This document shows, in pieces, positions 54,742 to 64,000 of a stretch of 64,000 bases of DNA. Positions within the stretch are counted from its first letter, which is position 1, and every line of letters begins with the position of its first letter. Below the pieces are notes generated by a model. The model was not told where the DNA came from. It was given only the letters and a program-made list of their open reading frames with translations, and did no database searches. The stretch is taken from positions 496,001 to 560,000 of the forward strand of contig JAHLKG010000009.1 in the NCBI GenBank assembly GCA_025526995.1. Reading direction: 5' to 3'. This DNA comes from Powellomyces hirtus. Lineage: Eukaryota; Chytridiomycota; Chytridiomycetes; Spizellomycetales; Powellomycetaceae. The position numbers and the translations under genes are program-made.

Positions 54742-56077
54742 GATGCAATAGCCGACACATGGCTCATGCCTCTCATCCTTCGCAATCCCACGACCTCATC
54801 GTTCGACGATACCGTCTGAAAATGGAGGGCGCTCAAGCGTGCTACTTATAATCGACCGACAGGTTAAATCGAGGCCCTGTCGAGAAGGATGTCCTGTGCG
54901 GCCGACAATTACAAAACCCCCGACGTCGCCGTTCGACAACCTCGTTCAGGATCTTTCGTTGCCAGGGAGCTCATGTCGCTGCGCCGGTCGACCAAGACCG
55001 GCCAACGTAAGGTTGGCCACCACGCCGACCCAACGAACGCTCCGCTACCACACCAACGTAAGGTCGAGCTATAGAGAGCTTTCCCGCGCCCACTTGTATC
55101 TGATAGCACCCCCTACCCCCTGTCCCCGATGCATGCACATAGGCGCCATTCTCAATACTATGCCGTTTGCGCTGAAGAGAAAATACGCATTCCCCTGGAA
55201 TAGCATTATTTAGTTGCAGCACCATGAACTGTCAGATGTACACCTGTATATGAAAACCTGCGTGGAGGGATGCACATATAGCAGCTTGGACGGAATTTGC
55301 TTGCTACAATCCAGCGCTTATTGACCTGTCCCCTAGAGTCAACCCTCTCCTTCGATGACCGTAACTCATCAGGACATTTGTGCATCTTCGCTTACACCAC
55401 GGTAGCCTGTATGGGGTTTTCTGCAATATCAGAACAACATATGGCACAGAACTTAGCGAGCTCTTTGCAGACGGCTCTCCGACCACTGCTTACAAGATTA
55501 GGAGTCCCAGCTTGTTGCTTTTGTACTATATCCCTTTGATTTGAAATCCTAGCTCCAAACTCATGTACTTTGAATCTGGTGTGATGCGCACCTTCGACGA
55601 GGGTAACGTGCCTCCTTCCATGTAGAAACTTTCTGAATATATATACTTGCAGAGAAATATTCCTTGTTGTTACACATGGTCATGGCGGAGTAGTTTCCGG
55701 CACAGTAGCAGCGGAGACCCAATTGATCCGATAGACCATGCACATGCTGAGATTTTCATGTGAGAAATCAGGCACCTCATGATAAGTGCGGATTTCGCCT
55801 ACTGAAGTCTGTAACTCAAGCTAATTACAAGCGCACACAGTGTCGACCACTCTTACTGTTGTTGTCCTGCCGCTTTTCAGACGGTTGTTCTATGTGGCTG
55901 CTGTCATTTGGCGATCATTCCATCGCTGACCAAGCAACTAGTTACGCGTCAGCGGACAAATCATTAATGAAGTCACTAGGTGCTCCCCAAGCTCCGAGGT
56001 GTTTTTGGAGTTTGCTTTCTCCCCGAGAAACCTCATTTACAAACGGGCAGGTCCATCCCCCCTACTCAACCCATACA

Positions 56078-58023
56078 ATGTTCCGCTCCCTTGCGCACCG
56101 CCCACTACTTCGGCGAGGTCTGCTACTAACCACTGGCATCACAACCGCGTGGGCCGCCGACAAGTACGCCTATGACTCGACGATCCAGCGAAATGTGCGC
56201 ACACTGTATAACGGCGCGCTGATCACTGCGGACTACAAGTGGAACTTTGTAGAAGGGAATGCTGCGAACTTTGAGGCGTTGCATGAGAGGGTCGCGAACA
56301 GGATTTTGAGTGTTTGTAAAGAGAATGGTAAGGCAAGGGTGGTGGACAAATGATGCAGACAACGTGGGGTGCGCTTTCACGAATCTAACCATCTTCTTTC
56401 ATAGGTGGTCTCTATATCAAATTCGGACAACAAATAGCCGCCGTCCCCGTTCTCCCCGCCGCGTACAACAAAACCTTCAAAGTCCTGTTTGATGACGCCC
56501 CGGCCGTGTCTTACGCCGTTGTCGAAAAGATCATCAAGGAAGAACTAGGGCAGTCACCGGATCAGATTTTTGAGACGTTCTCACGTACACCGCTTGCGTC
56601 TGCGTCCATTGCGCAGGTGCATCGCGCCACGCTCAAAGACGGGAGTGTGGTAGCTGTCAAGATCCAGAAACCGGAGATTCAAAGGCAGATCGGGTGGGAT
56701 TTGTTTACATACAAGATCTTGTGCAGGGCTATGGAATTTTTCTTTGACTTGCCATTGTACGTTGTTGTCGAAAGCACATCATCGAGAGTCTGGTATCACT
56801 AATGCGGTGTCTCTTGTATAGAACGTGGCAGGCGGACTATATAGAAAGGCACATTCGACAGGAAACCGACTTCGAAAACGAAGCCCGCAACGCTGAACTG
56901 GCGGCGAAACATGTCCGCGAAGCGCCCGGGAGCCTCAGCGACCGAATACATGTTCCCAAAGTTAATTGGAAGTATACGTCCAAGCGCGTGATGACGGCCG
57001 AGTGGATTGAAGGAATACGGTTCACCAACCCGGAATTGTTGGAGGGCAAAGGGTGGTCGAAGAAGGAGGTCATGAGAACGGTGGTGGATGTTTTTGCGGA
57101 TGTGAGTGGCATTTCGCATCAAGGGTCGTTGAGGAGTCTCATGCTGATACATGCGCTTCCTTAGCAAATCTTCCGCTCTGGGTTCATACACGCTGACCCG
57201 CATCCAGGCAACATTATTGTGCGAAAGCACCCAACATCATCCCGTCCCCAAGTAGTTCTCCTCGATCACGGCCTTTATGTAACATGCAGCGAGACATTCA
57301 AGCATGATTACGCCGTCTTCTGGAAAGCAATCTTTTCGGGCGACCTCCCCACAATACAAAGCATAGCCGAAGGATGGGGCGTCCGCGATGTGCAGATGTT
57401 TGCGTCTGCGACGTTACAGAAACCGTGGACGCCAGGCAAAGCGGTGCATGTCGATACGTCGGCCAATCTGGAAGATTTGTTCCAGCGACAGGTGAAGATG
57501 AAGGAAAGTGTGAAGACTTTTCTGAACAACACGCAGAGCTTTCCGAAAGAGTTGATATTTGTGGGAAGGAATATGAACCTCGTTCGGTAGGTGTGCTGAA
57601 CAGAGCCAAGCAACTGCCAAATGGTGCCCACTAATCGCATCACGTCTTCCCAGAGCAAACAACAAGTTCCTCGGCTCACCCGTGAACCGCATCAACATCA
57701 TGGCCAACACAGCCGTACAATCTCTCGGCAACAGCTGGTCCATGTGGGGTTCCAACCGCAACTCCCAACACCCACTCCACCCACCCAGCACCATCGAACG
57801 CTTCACCCAACTCGTCACCTCGCGCATCAACTACTGGACGTTCCGCGCGACCCTCTTCTTCACGGCCCTCGTGTTCCACATGTCCCGCGCTGCGCAGAAA
57901 ATGCGCTATGTCATTCTGGGCGTCCAGGGCGCCGGATTTGAGGATATGATTGATGGCGGCATGAGACGGACCATGCAGGACCAGTTTGGCGTTACGATTG
58001 ATGACGAAGCGTTCTCAGGATAG
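56078..58023 (+). CDS. UbiB/ABC1 atypical kinase, ADCK1/Mcp2 (Cqd2) type, mitochondrial
   Basis: Five exons: 56078-56327, 56405-56756, 56822-57101, 57165-57586 and 57654-58023, giving 557 residues. The N-terminus MFRSLAHRPLLRRGLLLTTG is Arg-rich like a mitochondrial targeting signal. UbiB motifs: GGLYIKFGQQIA (KxGQ, formed across splice 1), PLASASIAQVHRATLKDGSVVAVKIQKP (Ala-rich loop and VAVK lysine), QETDFENEARNAE (ExD), RSGFIHADPHPGNI (HADPHPGN) and VVLLDHGLYV (DxG-type DHG). A hydrophobic TLFFTALVFHM lies near the C-terminus. In yeast the Mcp2/Cqd2 relative sits in the inner mitochondrial membrane and affects coenzyme Q distribution. The ADCK1-like subtype is assigned from overall layout and the DHGLYV motif. 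Confidence 0.85.
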
Positions 58024-58412
58024 AAAGTGGAGTTGTACACATCCCACCACCCCCACGCTATATATATGCCACTTCACGCCGGCCAGTTTTTTGGTTTTGA
58101 TAGATATTTCATATCATTATATATATCGTAAATAGACCGTCTTTCCTCATATTTTAGGAAGCCAAGGAAACACAGTCTTCAGACTGGTAACGCATCGTTC
58201 GACGCGCATTAGATAAGCTGTAGTAAGCTTTGCCAAGGCCAAGTCCGATCGGAGAGGCCCTGTTTGCTTCAAAATTTCGTTACCCATGCACAAGGTCATT
58301 CCAGAAAGGAGAAAAGCTCAGCTATTATTGTAGTATTCAGTCATGTACTCCGCCTTTCGTGTCGAATTCGAACGTCCCGAAACGATCCGTCCCACCACTC
58401 TCGCATCTCCCT

Positions 58413-59480
58413 CTACATTGCCTTATCCTCCTCCTTTGCCGCTCCCTCGACCCACAACTTTTTATGATCCTCCAATCCAAACCCCTCGGCATAATTCCCC
58501 TTAAGTTTGAACAGCTGCTTGAAATGGGGTTTACAATAATACGCACCGTTCATGGAGGCGAGGTTGCCCATTTTCAGAGTGGCTTTGCAGTGGCTGCATT
58601 TGAGACAGGTTTTGTGGAAGGTGTTGTTGTCGAGGACGAGTTGTTCCATGAGGTAGACGGGTTTGGCGCAGTGGTTGCATTTGAGGGGTGCCGCGCCGAA
58701 TTTGGGGGTGGAGGTAGTAGAAGTGGTGGGGGGTGGAGCTGGTTGAGCCGGGGCGGGGTTTGGGGCCGGAGCAGGAGTTGTGGGTCCTGGGGCAACGGTA
58801 GCGGGTGGTTCCGATATAGCTGGTGCAGCGAGAGTTGCGGCGGGTGGGTCTGACAATTCCATGGGCACGGGCTCACTAACATTCTGTGCAGAAGTAGTAT
58901 GGGTCGACGACCGTCTTCTTAAATCCAAATTTGTCGCCGACCCGCTCCTACTTGCATGCAAATCCTGATTACTCGCATGTCGAGATGACGAGGCTTTATA
59001 GGGCGCTGGTCTCGATGCGCTCTCTTTGCGTCTCCATGCGGATTCTGCAGCGCCGACACTGGGTCGTCGGGTGTCTTCTCCAATGTCGTCTCTATTCTGT
59101 GCATTGTCTACGGGAGCAGGGGTAGCAGTAACTCGTGCTTTGATGTCTGAGAGAAAGGAGTTTGATCCCGATTTTGCGGGTGCAGTCGCGGCATTTGCGT
59201 GGTTGTTAGCTTTATCACCACCCGACCCGAGCTGCGCAATCCTCTCGTTGATGCTCAGTGGTTTGGTCTCCACAGCAAGGAGGTCAGTTTCCGATTGGGC
59301 ATTACTGGGTGGTGGTGCTGCGTCGTTGGATTTGGAGAGGAGGCCGAGGTCTTCGAGGGATTGTGTTGCGTGGAGTGCGGAGCGGGGTTCGGCTGTGTTG
59401 TCGCTTGCGGCGGTAGGTGTGGGTTGCTGAGTGCCGTTGTTGAGCGATTTAAAGAATTGCAGACGGTCGGCGACGGACAT
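58413..59480 (-). CDS. LIM-domain protein (single C-terminal LIM)
   Basis: Single exon, 355 residues, ATG 59480 (MSVADRLQFFKSLN). Residues 1-265 are disordered and Ser/Ala/Pro-rich, ending in a Pro-rich run. One LIM domain follows at about 266-325: CNHCAKPVYLMEQLVLDNNTFHKTCLKCSHCKATLKMGNLASMNGAYYCKPH, with the C-x2-C...H-x2-C, C-x2-C...C-x2-H zinc ligands present. The tail is FKQLFKLKGNYAEGFGLEDHKKLW. This LIM plus tail resembles the EPLIN/cysteine-rich actin-linked LIM group, so a cytoskeletal scaffold is likely, but that is inference. It is convergent with the UbiB kinase. Confidence 0.87.
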   Translation of the reverse strand: MSVADRLQFFKSLNNGTQQPTPTAASDNTAEPRSALHATQSLEDLGLLSKSNDAAPPPSNAQSETDLLAVETKPLSINERIAQLGSGGDKANNHANAATAPAKSGSNSFLSDIKARVTATPAPVDNAQNRDDIGEDTRRPSVGAAESAWRRKESASRPAPYKASSSRHASNQDLHASRSGSATNLDLRRRSSTHTTSAQNVSEPVPMELSDPPAATLAAPAISEPPATVAPGPTTPAPAPNPAPAQPAPPPTTSTTSTPKFGAAPLKCNHCAKPVYLMEQLVLDNNTFHKTCLKCSHCKATLKMGNLASMNGAYYCKPHFKQLFKLKGNYAEGFGLEDHKKLWVEGAAKEEDKAM

Positions 59481-60401
59481 AGTTTTGTGTATATGTGGAT
59501 GTTTGTCGAAGATCAGGTTGATTTCGTGGCAAATCCTGATGTAACTGCTTTATATTATGGAACAAATTGCCCAGAAGTCAAAATAACTTTTGGCTTCTTG
59601 TCACCCAATATAGTCACACCACTTGGAAGAAAAGAAGGTGAAGTCCGAGTCATCTTATACATTCGTTCACAGATCGAAGAAGTTGCGGGGTTGATTAGAT
59701 ATATATATGTTAGTCAATCAACATTGCACTACCATATGCTCGAGAACGCTATCCAACTCAATATTATCTTGGAAACCAGAGTAGCCCCAACCTTGTATCT
59801 ATGGATCCTTTCATGAAAAGTCTGTGCGGCAGCTATCCGCAGAGGAATCAAGGGTGGCGGGTGTGGGGGTTTGTGTTTTAAGCGTTGAGGTTGTGTGCGG
59901 TGGCAAACTCTTGCATTTCCTTGACGGTGGGACTCTACGTGGGCTTTGCATGGAGGACGGTCGTGGAAAATGTCATGTGGGAACATGGCGCGCCGCTCGA
60001 ATTGGACAAAAGTGGTGGCGGTGGACGGCGGTGGAAAGTGGGTTTGGTTTGGATCCCCCATCACGAAGCTGGAGGGGGGCAGAAGTATTGTACTCACGAA
60101 TAAGAGGCTTGGTAGATCAGCATTGTACCATGGAGTCTCTATACAGCTGCGTGTGGGAAAGTCCTCAGACCGTCAATCCCAATCACTTTCAACACAGACT
60201 CGTTGCTCTTCTTACAATGATGGTTGAGGAGAAGGAGGATGGGAGAGGCGAATGATGAGGAAATCATGTGCGCTTCCTGTTAAGCATGATTGCACGGATC
60301 TCGCTTCTCCTCATAACACATCTCATAAACGATTGGACGCATCTGGTCATCACCTGTTCACTGGCGGTGATGTTGGGAGTCGCACCGTGCCGGTGTTTCC
60401 T
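59481..60401. other. Spacer with unresolved coding hints
   Basis: The first 350 bp are AT-rich and include the LIM gene promoter. Around 59877-60140 both strands have short open frames. On the minus strand a segment after an AG at about 59930 reads SPTVKEMQEFATAHNLNA and stops, which looks like the last exon of a small gene. I could not find convincing upstream exons. Confidence 0.35.
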
Positions 60402-61120
60402 CTACTTCTTTAATTTCTTAAGGTGCGGTTGTTGAGCGTGGGCAAGTGCTCTTCGCGGGTGCTTCCTCCTCTTCTTCTTACCCGAGGAGCGCTTCTTAGA
60501 CGCGGTCAATGCCTCGTTGGCCGGTGCTTCTTGTGTTCCTCTCATGCGATTATTGTAGCTCTTCCGCACAGAGACAAAGCGAGAAAGTGGACAAAAACAA
60601 AGACACGAACATACCAGTTGACTTCATTTCTTGAAGGACTCGGGCAAGTTCAGCGTCGGCGCCCCCATGTGAATGTGGAGAGCAAAAAACAGCGCTAGAT
60701 ATTGGTCTCCAAAATCCGAACCGGGTATATCGTTTTCAAACGGAAGTTCAGCCCGTGCGACACACTGCGTAGACGACGCAATGCTTCCTCTTCTCCATGG
60801 ATGATTGCCAGGACTAAACTCAGATTACCCTACTGGCCACACCAACCCAGCGGGGGAGCGCAAGTAGCGGCCCTTCTTTTCAAAACTCGATGTATGTACT
60901 CACCGAGTGCCTTGAGTGCTTGAGCTTGTTGCTGTCCATGTCAGTTGGTGTGAGGGACTGGTAGGGTAGCGGTGGTGGCGGAGGCAGAGCGTCAGCGGTA
61001 CAGCTGGCGAGAGAGGTTAGAAGGATAGCAAAGTTTGCTGGACAGTTAGCTAGCTGTAAGAGAAGAGGAGGGAGGAGGACGGAATTGACAGTATTTACTG
61101 ACGGCATCACCTAAAGCCAT
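60402..61120 (-). CDS. Unidentified multi-exon gene with a lysine-rich tail
   Basis: The start is probably ATG 61120 (MALGDA, then a GT donor). Coding-looking pieces on the minus strand include QQAQALKAL spliced to VLAIIHGEEEALRRLRSVSHG (about 60930-60790), HSHGGADAELARVLQEMKST (about 60680-60615, followed by a GTATG donor), and a last exon reading SYNNRMRGTQEAPANEALTA then KKRSSGKKKRRKHPRR with a stop at 60402. The exon between these is ambiguous. It is probably a small nuclear or ribosome-associated basic protein; family unknown. Head-to-head with the SR-25-like gene. Confidence 0.35.
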
Positions 61121-61183
61121 TGACGTGTTATCGACAACCAACTCGCAGCAATTTGTTACTTTCCCTCTACTCTGCCTGCAACA
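61121..61183. promoter_or_regulatory. Very short divergent promoter (63 bp)
   Basis: If both start codons are right, only 63 bp separate two divergent genes, so leaders and promoter elements must overlap or lie within the neighbouring gene. A CT-rich stretch (ACTTTCCCTCTACTCTGCCTG) precedes the plus-strand ATG. Confidence 0.4.
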
Positions 61184-62373
61184 ATGGGAAGCGACAAGAG
61201 TCCAGACCGCATGTCTCGCCGTCACCATACCTACGACTCTCACCACGACCGCGAGTCCCACGACCACCACCACAGCAGTGACCGACGCGAAAAGCGACGA
61301 CACCGGTCGCGGTCGGAGCGCCGACAACGACGAGGTTCACATTCCCACAGCAGCCACAGCCATGAGCGCTCCGAGAAATCGAAAACGAAACATTACCGGC
61401 ATCGGTCCCGATCGGTATCCTCCAGCAGATCCGACTCGTCCACGTCAGATTCCCCAACGCGTCATCACAGCCACCACCATCATAGCGGTAAGAAAGATGA
61501 GCATCGACACAAGAAGGCTAAGAAGAGCCGAAAAGAAGAGCGGGAGGAGAGGCATAATCATGTTGGGGATAAGAAGCGCAAAAAGAAGGCCGAGAAGTTG
61601 AAAGAGAAGGAACATCATCATGGGCATCAGCCCGGCCATCACCACCATCATCATGCAGTAGAAGGGCTTGCGACGGGAATACTGGATTTGGTCGAAAGCG
61701 AACTGACGGGTGAAAAACGGAGTGCTGTGCGCTTGGGCGGGAAACAAGGTGAGATACCCGCACGGCTGGCATGGTAGCACCGCGACCAGAGCCTCTTTTG
61801 AGTGCCAGCCTGGGTTTTCTTGATGCCTTTTCTCTCTTCAGATACACACCCACCCCCAGCGTTACCAGTGCACAACCCGATCCATACCGCCGCTGTGGAT
61901 GTCAAAGCGGTGCCCAAGAGAGTATCGGCTTCCTCTGCGGGCGGCGGCGGCGGTCGGCGGCCTCTGGCGGTGCCGCAGACGCGCGCCGAGTATGAGCAGG
62001 AACAGAGCACGGTCCGTGAAGTGTTTGATCCACTTAGCGGTCGAACAAGGTGCGTTCAATCTCAAATCACCATTCTGACTTATTACCTAGCAGGATGTGC
62101 ACAATAATTCTATCCTTTTCCTTGATACATGTTCTCATCATCATCATTTTTTGCATCATGGCTTTTCTAACCCCTACTGTTGCAATTTGGCCTCCCTGGT
62201 TTTCCCTCTCTCCTCTCTCCTTTTGGCTTCTCGCCTTGCGCAGACTGGTGAAAGGCTCCGGCGAGATTATTGAGCGCATCGTGACCAAAGCGCAACACCG
62301 CGAGATCAACCGCGTCGCTACGGCGGGTGATGGAGCGACGTATGCGGGGACGTTGGGAAAGTTGGCTGGCTGA
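61184..62373 (+). CDS. ARL6IP4/SR-25-like nuclear protein
   Basis: Three exons: 61184-61748, 61842-62049 and 62244-62373, giving 300 residues. The first 160 residues are RS-, His- and Lys-rich ([32 protein letters not shown]), as in splicing-linked SR proteins. The conserved C-terminus is [51 protein letters not shown], closely resembling the human ARL6IP4 end ([23 protein letters not shown]). In animals this protein is nuclear and tied to pre-mRNA splicing. Homopolymeric His runs are likely to vary in length. It is convergent with the RtcB-like gene (221 bp apart). Confidence 0.85.
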
Positions 62374-62594
62374 ACGATATATCTCTCTGGTAGAGTATGC
62401 GTGTGAGATAGGCCAGTGGAATTGTGTTTCTCTCCCTGTATGAGATGAAATATTTTGATTTTTTGAACCGCTTAAGCGAATTCCTGTCTGACGTATATGG
62501 TGTTGATAAACACGAAGCAATGGGCCGATCCGTCTATCTATCGTATCTCTCTATATTTACATCTACTGGTAGGAAAAAGCGGAAGGTCTCCTCA

Positions 62595-64000
62595 TTATAT
62601 TTTACACGTAATGAGTGGCTTCATCACCGCCACAACTGACACCGCGGACACATCCACCAAATCCTGAATCACCGTCTCGATATCCTTATACGCCTCCGGT
62701 GCTTCCTCGTACAGTACGTCCACCTGTCCTTTATCATACACGACATACCCATTGAACTGGGTTCTCGCCAATGTCTCTACGGCTTCGGTGCGTTTGGGGT
62801 ACCGTTTCTGCAGTAAGGAGGTCACCTTGGTTCGCGAAAGAGCGCGACCGGCTCCGTGCGCGACGGACCACCCGCAGTGTTCGCGGATGGTGGGGTTGAG
62901 AGTCGGGCGCACGATGTAGGTGAAGGTGCCTCGGGAGCCGGGGATGGCGATTAGGTCGGAGGCGGTGGTGGGCGGGGACATGGGTGCGGCGCCTTTGCGG
63001 TGGAGATAGAGTGGAGTTGCCGAGGTGGAAGTGGAGGAAGGGTAGTCTGATGGTGAGATTGGCACCACGCTATTGTGTGTGATGTCCAGAATTGGTGATA
63101 TCGTAACGGGAGTCGGGGACGGGGTACAGATCTGGGCAAACCTATGAGCGATCGCGTTCCGGTTCTCGCGGGCCCATGTGACGGCAGCATCGTGGAGGTC
63201 CATGTAACTCGTGAGATCGTTGTCGGATTTGTATTTTTCAATGACTTCTTTGCCAAAGGAGCGGGACCCGCTGTGGACGAGGACGTAGGCTCGATCAGTC
63301 ATGGCAAACTCGGGGCAAGTCGGGTCACGAAGTTCGTGAATAACTTGCAGTTCCGCGAAATGGTTGCCGCCGCCAATCGTGCCAAACAGGCGGGCATGAG
63401 GGTTTGCTAGTGGGTGCTGCATAGCCTGTGGTGTCGGGATCGTAGCATCAGGTGGGAATCCATGCGCAGCGAGAAGTTTGGACAATTTCAGCAAGTGTCT
63501 ATCAGTGAGGGAATGAGCCGAGATAGCGTCGAGGGGGAAGAGAGCCATTCCACACCCAATGTCTGATCCAACGAGGTCTGGGCGAATGGTGGTGGACAGG
63601 AATGCGGCGCCGACGGGGAACGCGCCGCTGCCTTGGTGGAGGTCGGGCATGCCGATGCAGGCGAGCATGCCGGGGAGTGCGGCTGAGCGGTGGAGTTGGC
63701 GGATGGCGTCGGGGTCGACGGGTGTGGAGGAGTGGAGGTACCGGATAGCAGCCGTTGGAACTGTAGATTTTGAATCTACCAGTGGTAGTGGGGCTGCATT
63801 TTCCGAAATCACAACCACCGTTCCATCCACAAACACTGTATCTGGACTCATATCCTCCAAAAGCACACCATTGATGTAGAACTTGGCGTTGGCAGGCTTC
63901 TTGATTTGATGTTTGAAGCGCGCTACGGCGGTGGAGGTCATGGCGGTGAGGAGAGTGGGGAGGTCGGTGTAGGTGAGGACTAGGGGCCGTATCTGGCGGT
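62595..64000 (-). CDS. RtcB-family RNA ligase, bacterial RtcB2-like, 5' end beyond window
   Basis: RNA ligases of the RtcB family join 3'-phosphate or 2',3'-cyclic-phosphate ends to 5'-OH using GTP and Mn. Reading from ATG 63941 gives 448 residues without introns, but the frame is open to the window edge (upstream codons read RPLVLTYTDLPTLLTA), so the true start may lie outside. Motifs: GMPDLHQGSGAFPVGAAF, VGSDIGCGMALF (metal-binding Asp and Cys), GTIGGGNHFAELQ, VLVHSGSRSFGKEVI, THNSV and the guanylylation motif SVAHGAGRALSR. LPGMLACIGMPDLH and GTIGGGNHFAEL match the bacterial family often found with PrfH, rather than the archaeal/animal RTCB (HSPC117) type. The N-terminal 60 residues (FYINGVLLEDMSPDTVFVDG) look like a separate ubiquitin- or doublecortin-like module. 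Confidence 0.88.
   Translation of the reverse strand, partial: RQIRPLVLTYTDLPTLLTAMTSTAVARFKHQIKKPANAKFYINGVLLEDMSPDTVFVDGTVVVISENAAPLPLVDSKSTVPTAAIRYLHSSTPVDPDAIRQLHRSAALPGMLACIGMPDLHQGSGAFPVGAAFLSTTIRPDLVGSDIGCGMALFPLDAISAHSLTDRHLLKLSKLLAAHGFPPDATIPTPQAMQHPLANPHARLFGTIGGGNHFAELQVIHELRDPTCPEFAMTDRAYVLVHSGSRSFGKEVIEKYKSDNDLTSYMDLHDAAVTWARENRNAIAHRFAQICTPSPTPVTISPILDITHNSVVPISPSDYPSSTSTSATPLYLHRKGAAPMSPPTTASDLIAIPGSRGTFTYIVRPTLNPTIREHCGWSVAHGAGRALSRTKVTSLLQKRYPKRTEAVETLARTQFNGYVVYDKGQVDVLYEEAPEAYKDIETVIQDLVDVSAVSVVAVMKPLITCKI

Larger units (their letters stand above)
54015..56077. other. Two-kb spacer with no firm gene
   Basis: Contains a cluster of TGACTGA/TCACTGA words at 54200-54370 and a TATA box with a possible very short spliced gene (listed separately). 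From 54.9 to 56.0 kb I find only short, unsupported frames. No tRNA, rRNA or transposon match is apparent. Confidence 0.4.

Noticed and set aside
59885..60103. Plus-strand frame with a hydrophobic stretch (SLTVGLYVGFAWRTVVENVMW)
   Set aside because: It begins at TTG with no upstream ATG in frame. The opposite strand has an equally plausible last exon, so I list the region only as unresolved.

Overview
The window looks like nuclear DNA of a flagellated (zoosporic, chytrid-like) fungus. Right of about 33.4 kb it holds compact genes with short GT-AG introns. Among them are two proteins of motile flagella (ARMC2 and CFAP58) next to ordinary fungal housekeeping genes. I cannot name the species.

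Left block, 1-33.4 kb: a nest of LTR retrotransposons. Five families can be separated, called A to E here. D is Ty3/gypsy-type: D1 runs off the left edge and D2 is cut at 29.75 kb. Its primer-binding site matches the 3' end of a tRNA. A, B and C have the Ty1/copia order (protease, integrase, RT, RNase H). E is seen only as a gag and an LTR. A, B, C and E all carry a primer-binding site matching the anticodon arm of initiator tRNA-Met, as expected for half-tRNA priming. A1 (4.6-10.4 kb) is nearly complete. A second A copy, A2, follows the shared LTR and was split by three later insertions: B1 (minus strand, TSD AGGCC), C (minus strand, TSD CTTTC) and B2 (plus strand, TSD CTCGT). A2 ends in an LTR at 29.4-29.75 kb. 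B2 has two LTRs that look identical by eye and an unbroken 1347-aa gag-pol frame, so it is probably a very recent insertion. D1 has in turn inserted into the gag of E. A 112-bp MITE with TA duplication sits in D2, and D1 preserves the matching empty site.

Right block, 33.4-64 kb: RPS23 (uS12), ARMC2, an SF3A1/Prp21-like short protein, a secreted DNase-I-fold phosphoesterase, SF3A3/Prp9, an F-box/LRR protein with a membrane segment, CFAP58, a hypothetical protein with 27-aa repeats, an ADCK1/Mcp2-type UbiB kinase, a one-LIM-domain protein, an ARL6IP4/SR-25-like protein, and an RtcB-family RNA ligase of bacterial RtcB2 style that remains open at the right edge. Neighbours are mostly convergent or divergent pairs with short shared spacers. 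Two SF3a subunit-family genes lie within 5 kb of each other, and the two flagellar genes are about 9 kb apart.

The most unusual signal is family A. It combines a Retrotrans_gag-type (Ty3-like) gag, a copia-order pol, a chromodomain with an intact aromatic cage placed after integrase, non-TG/CA LTR ends and half-tRNA priming.
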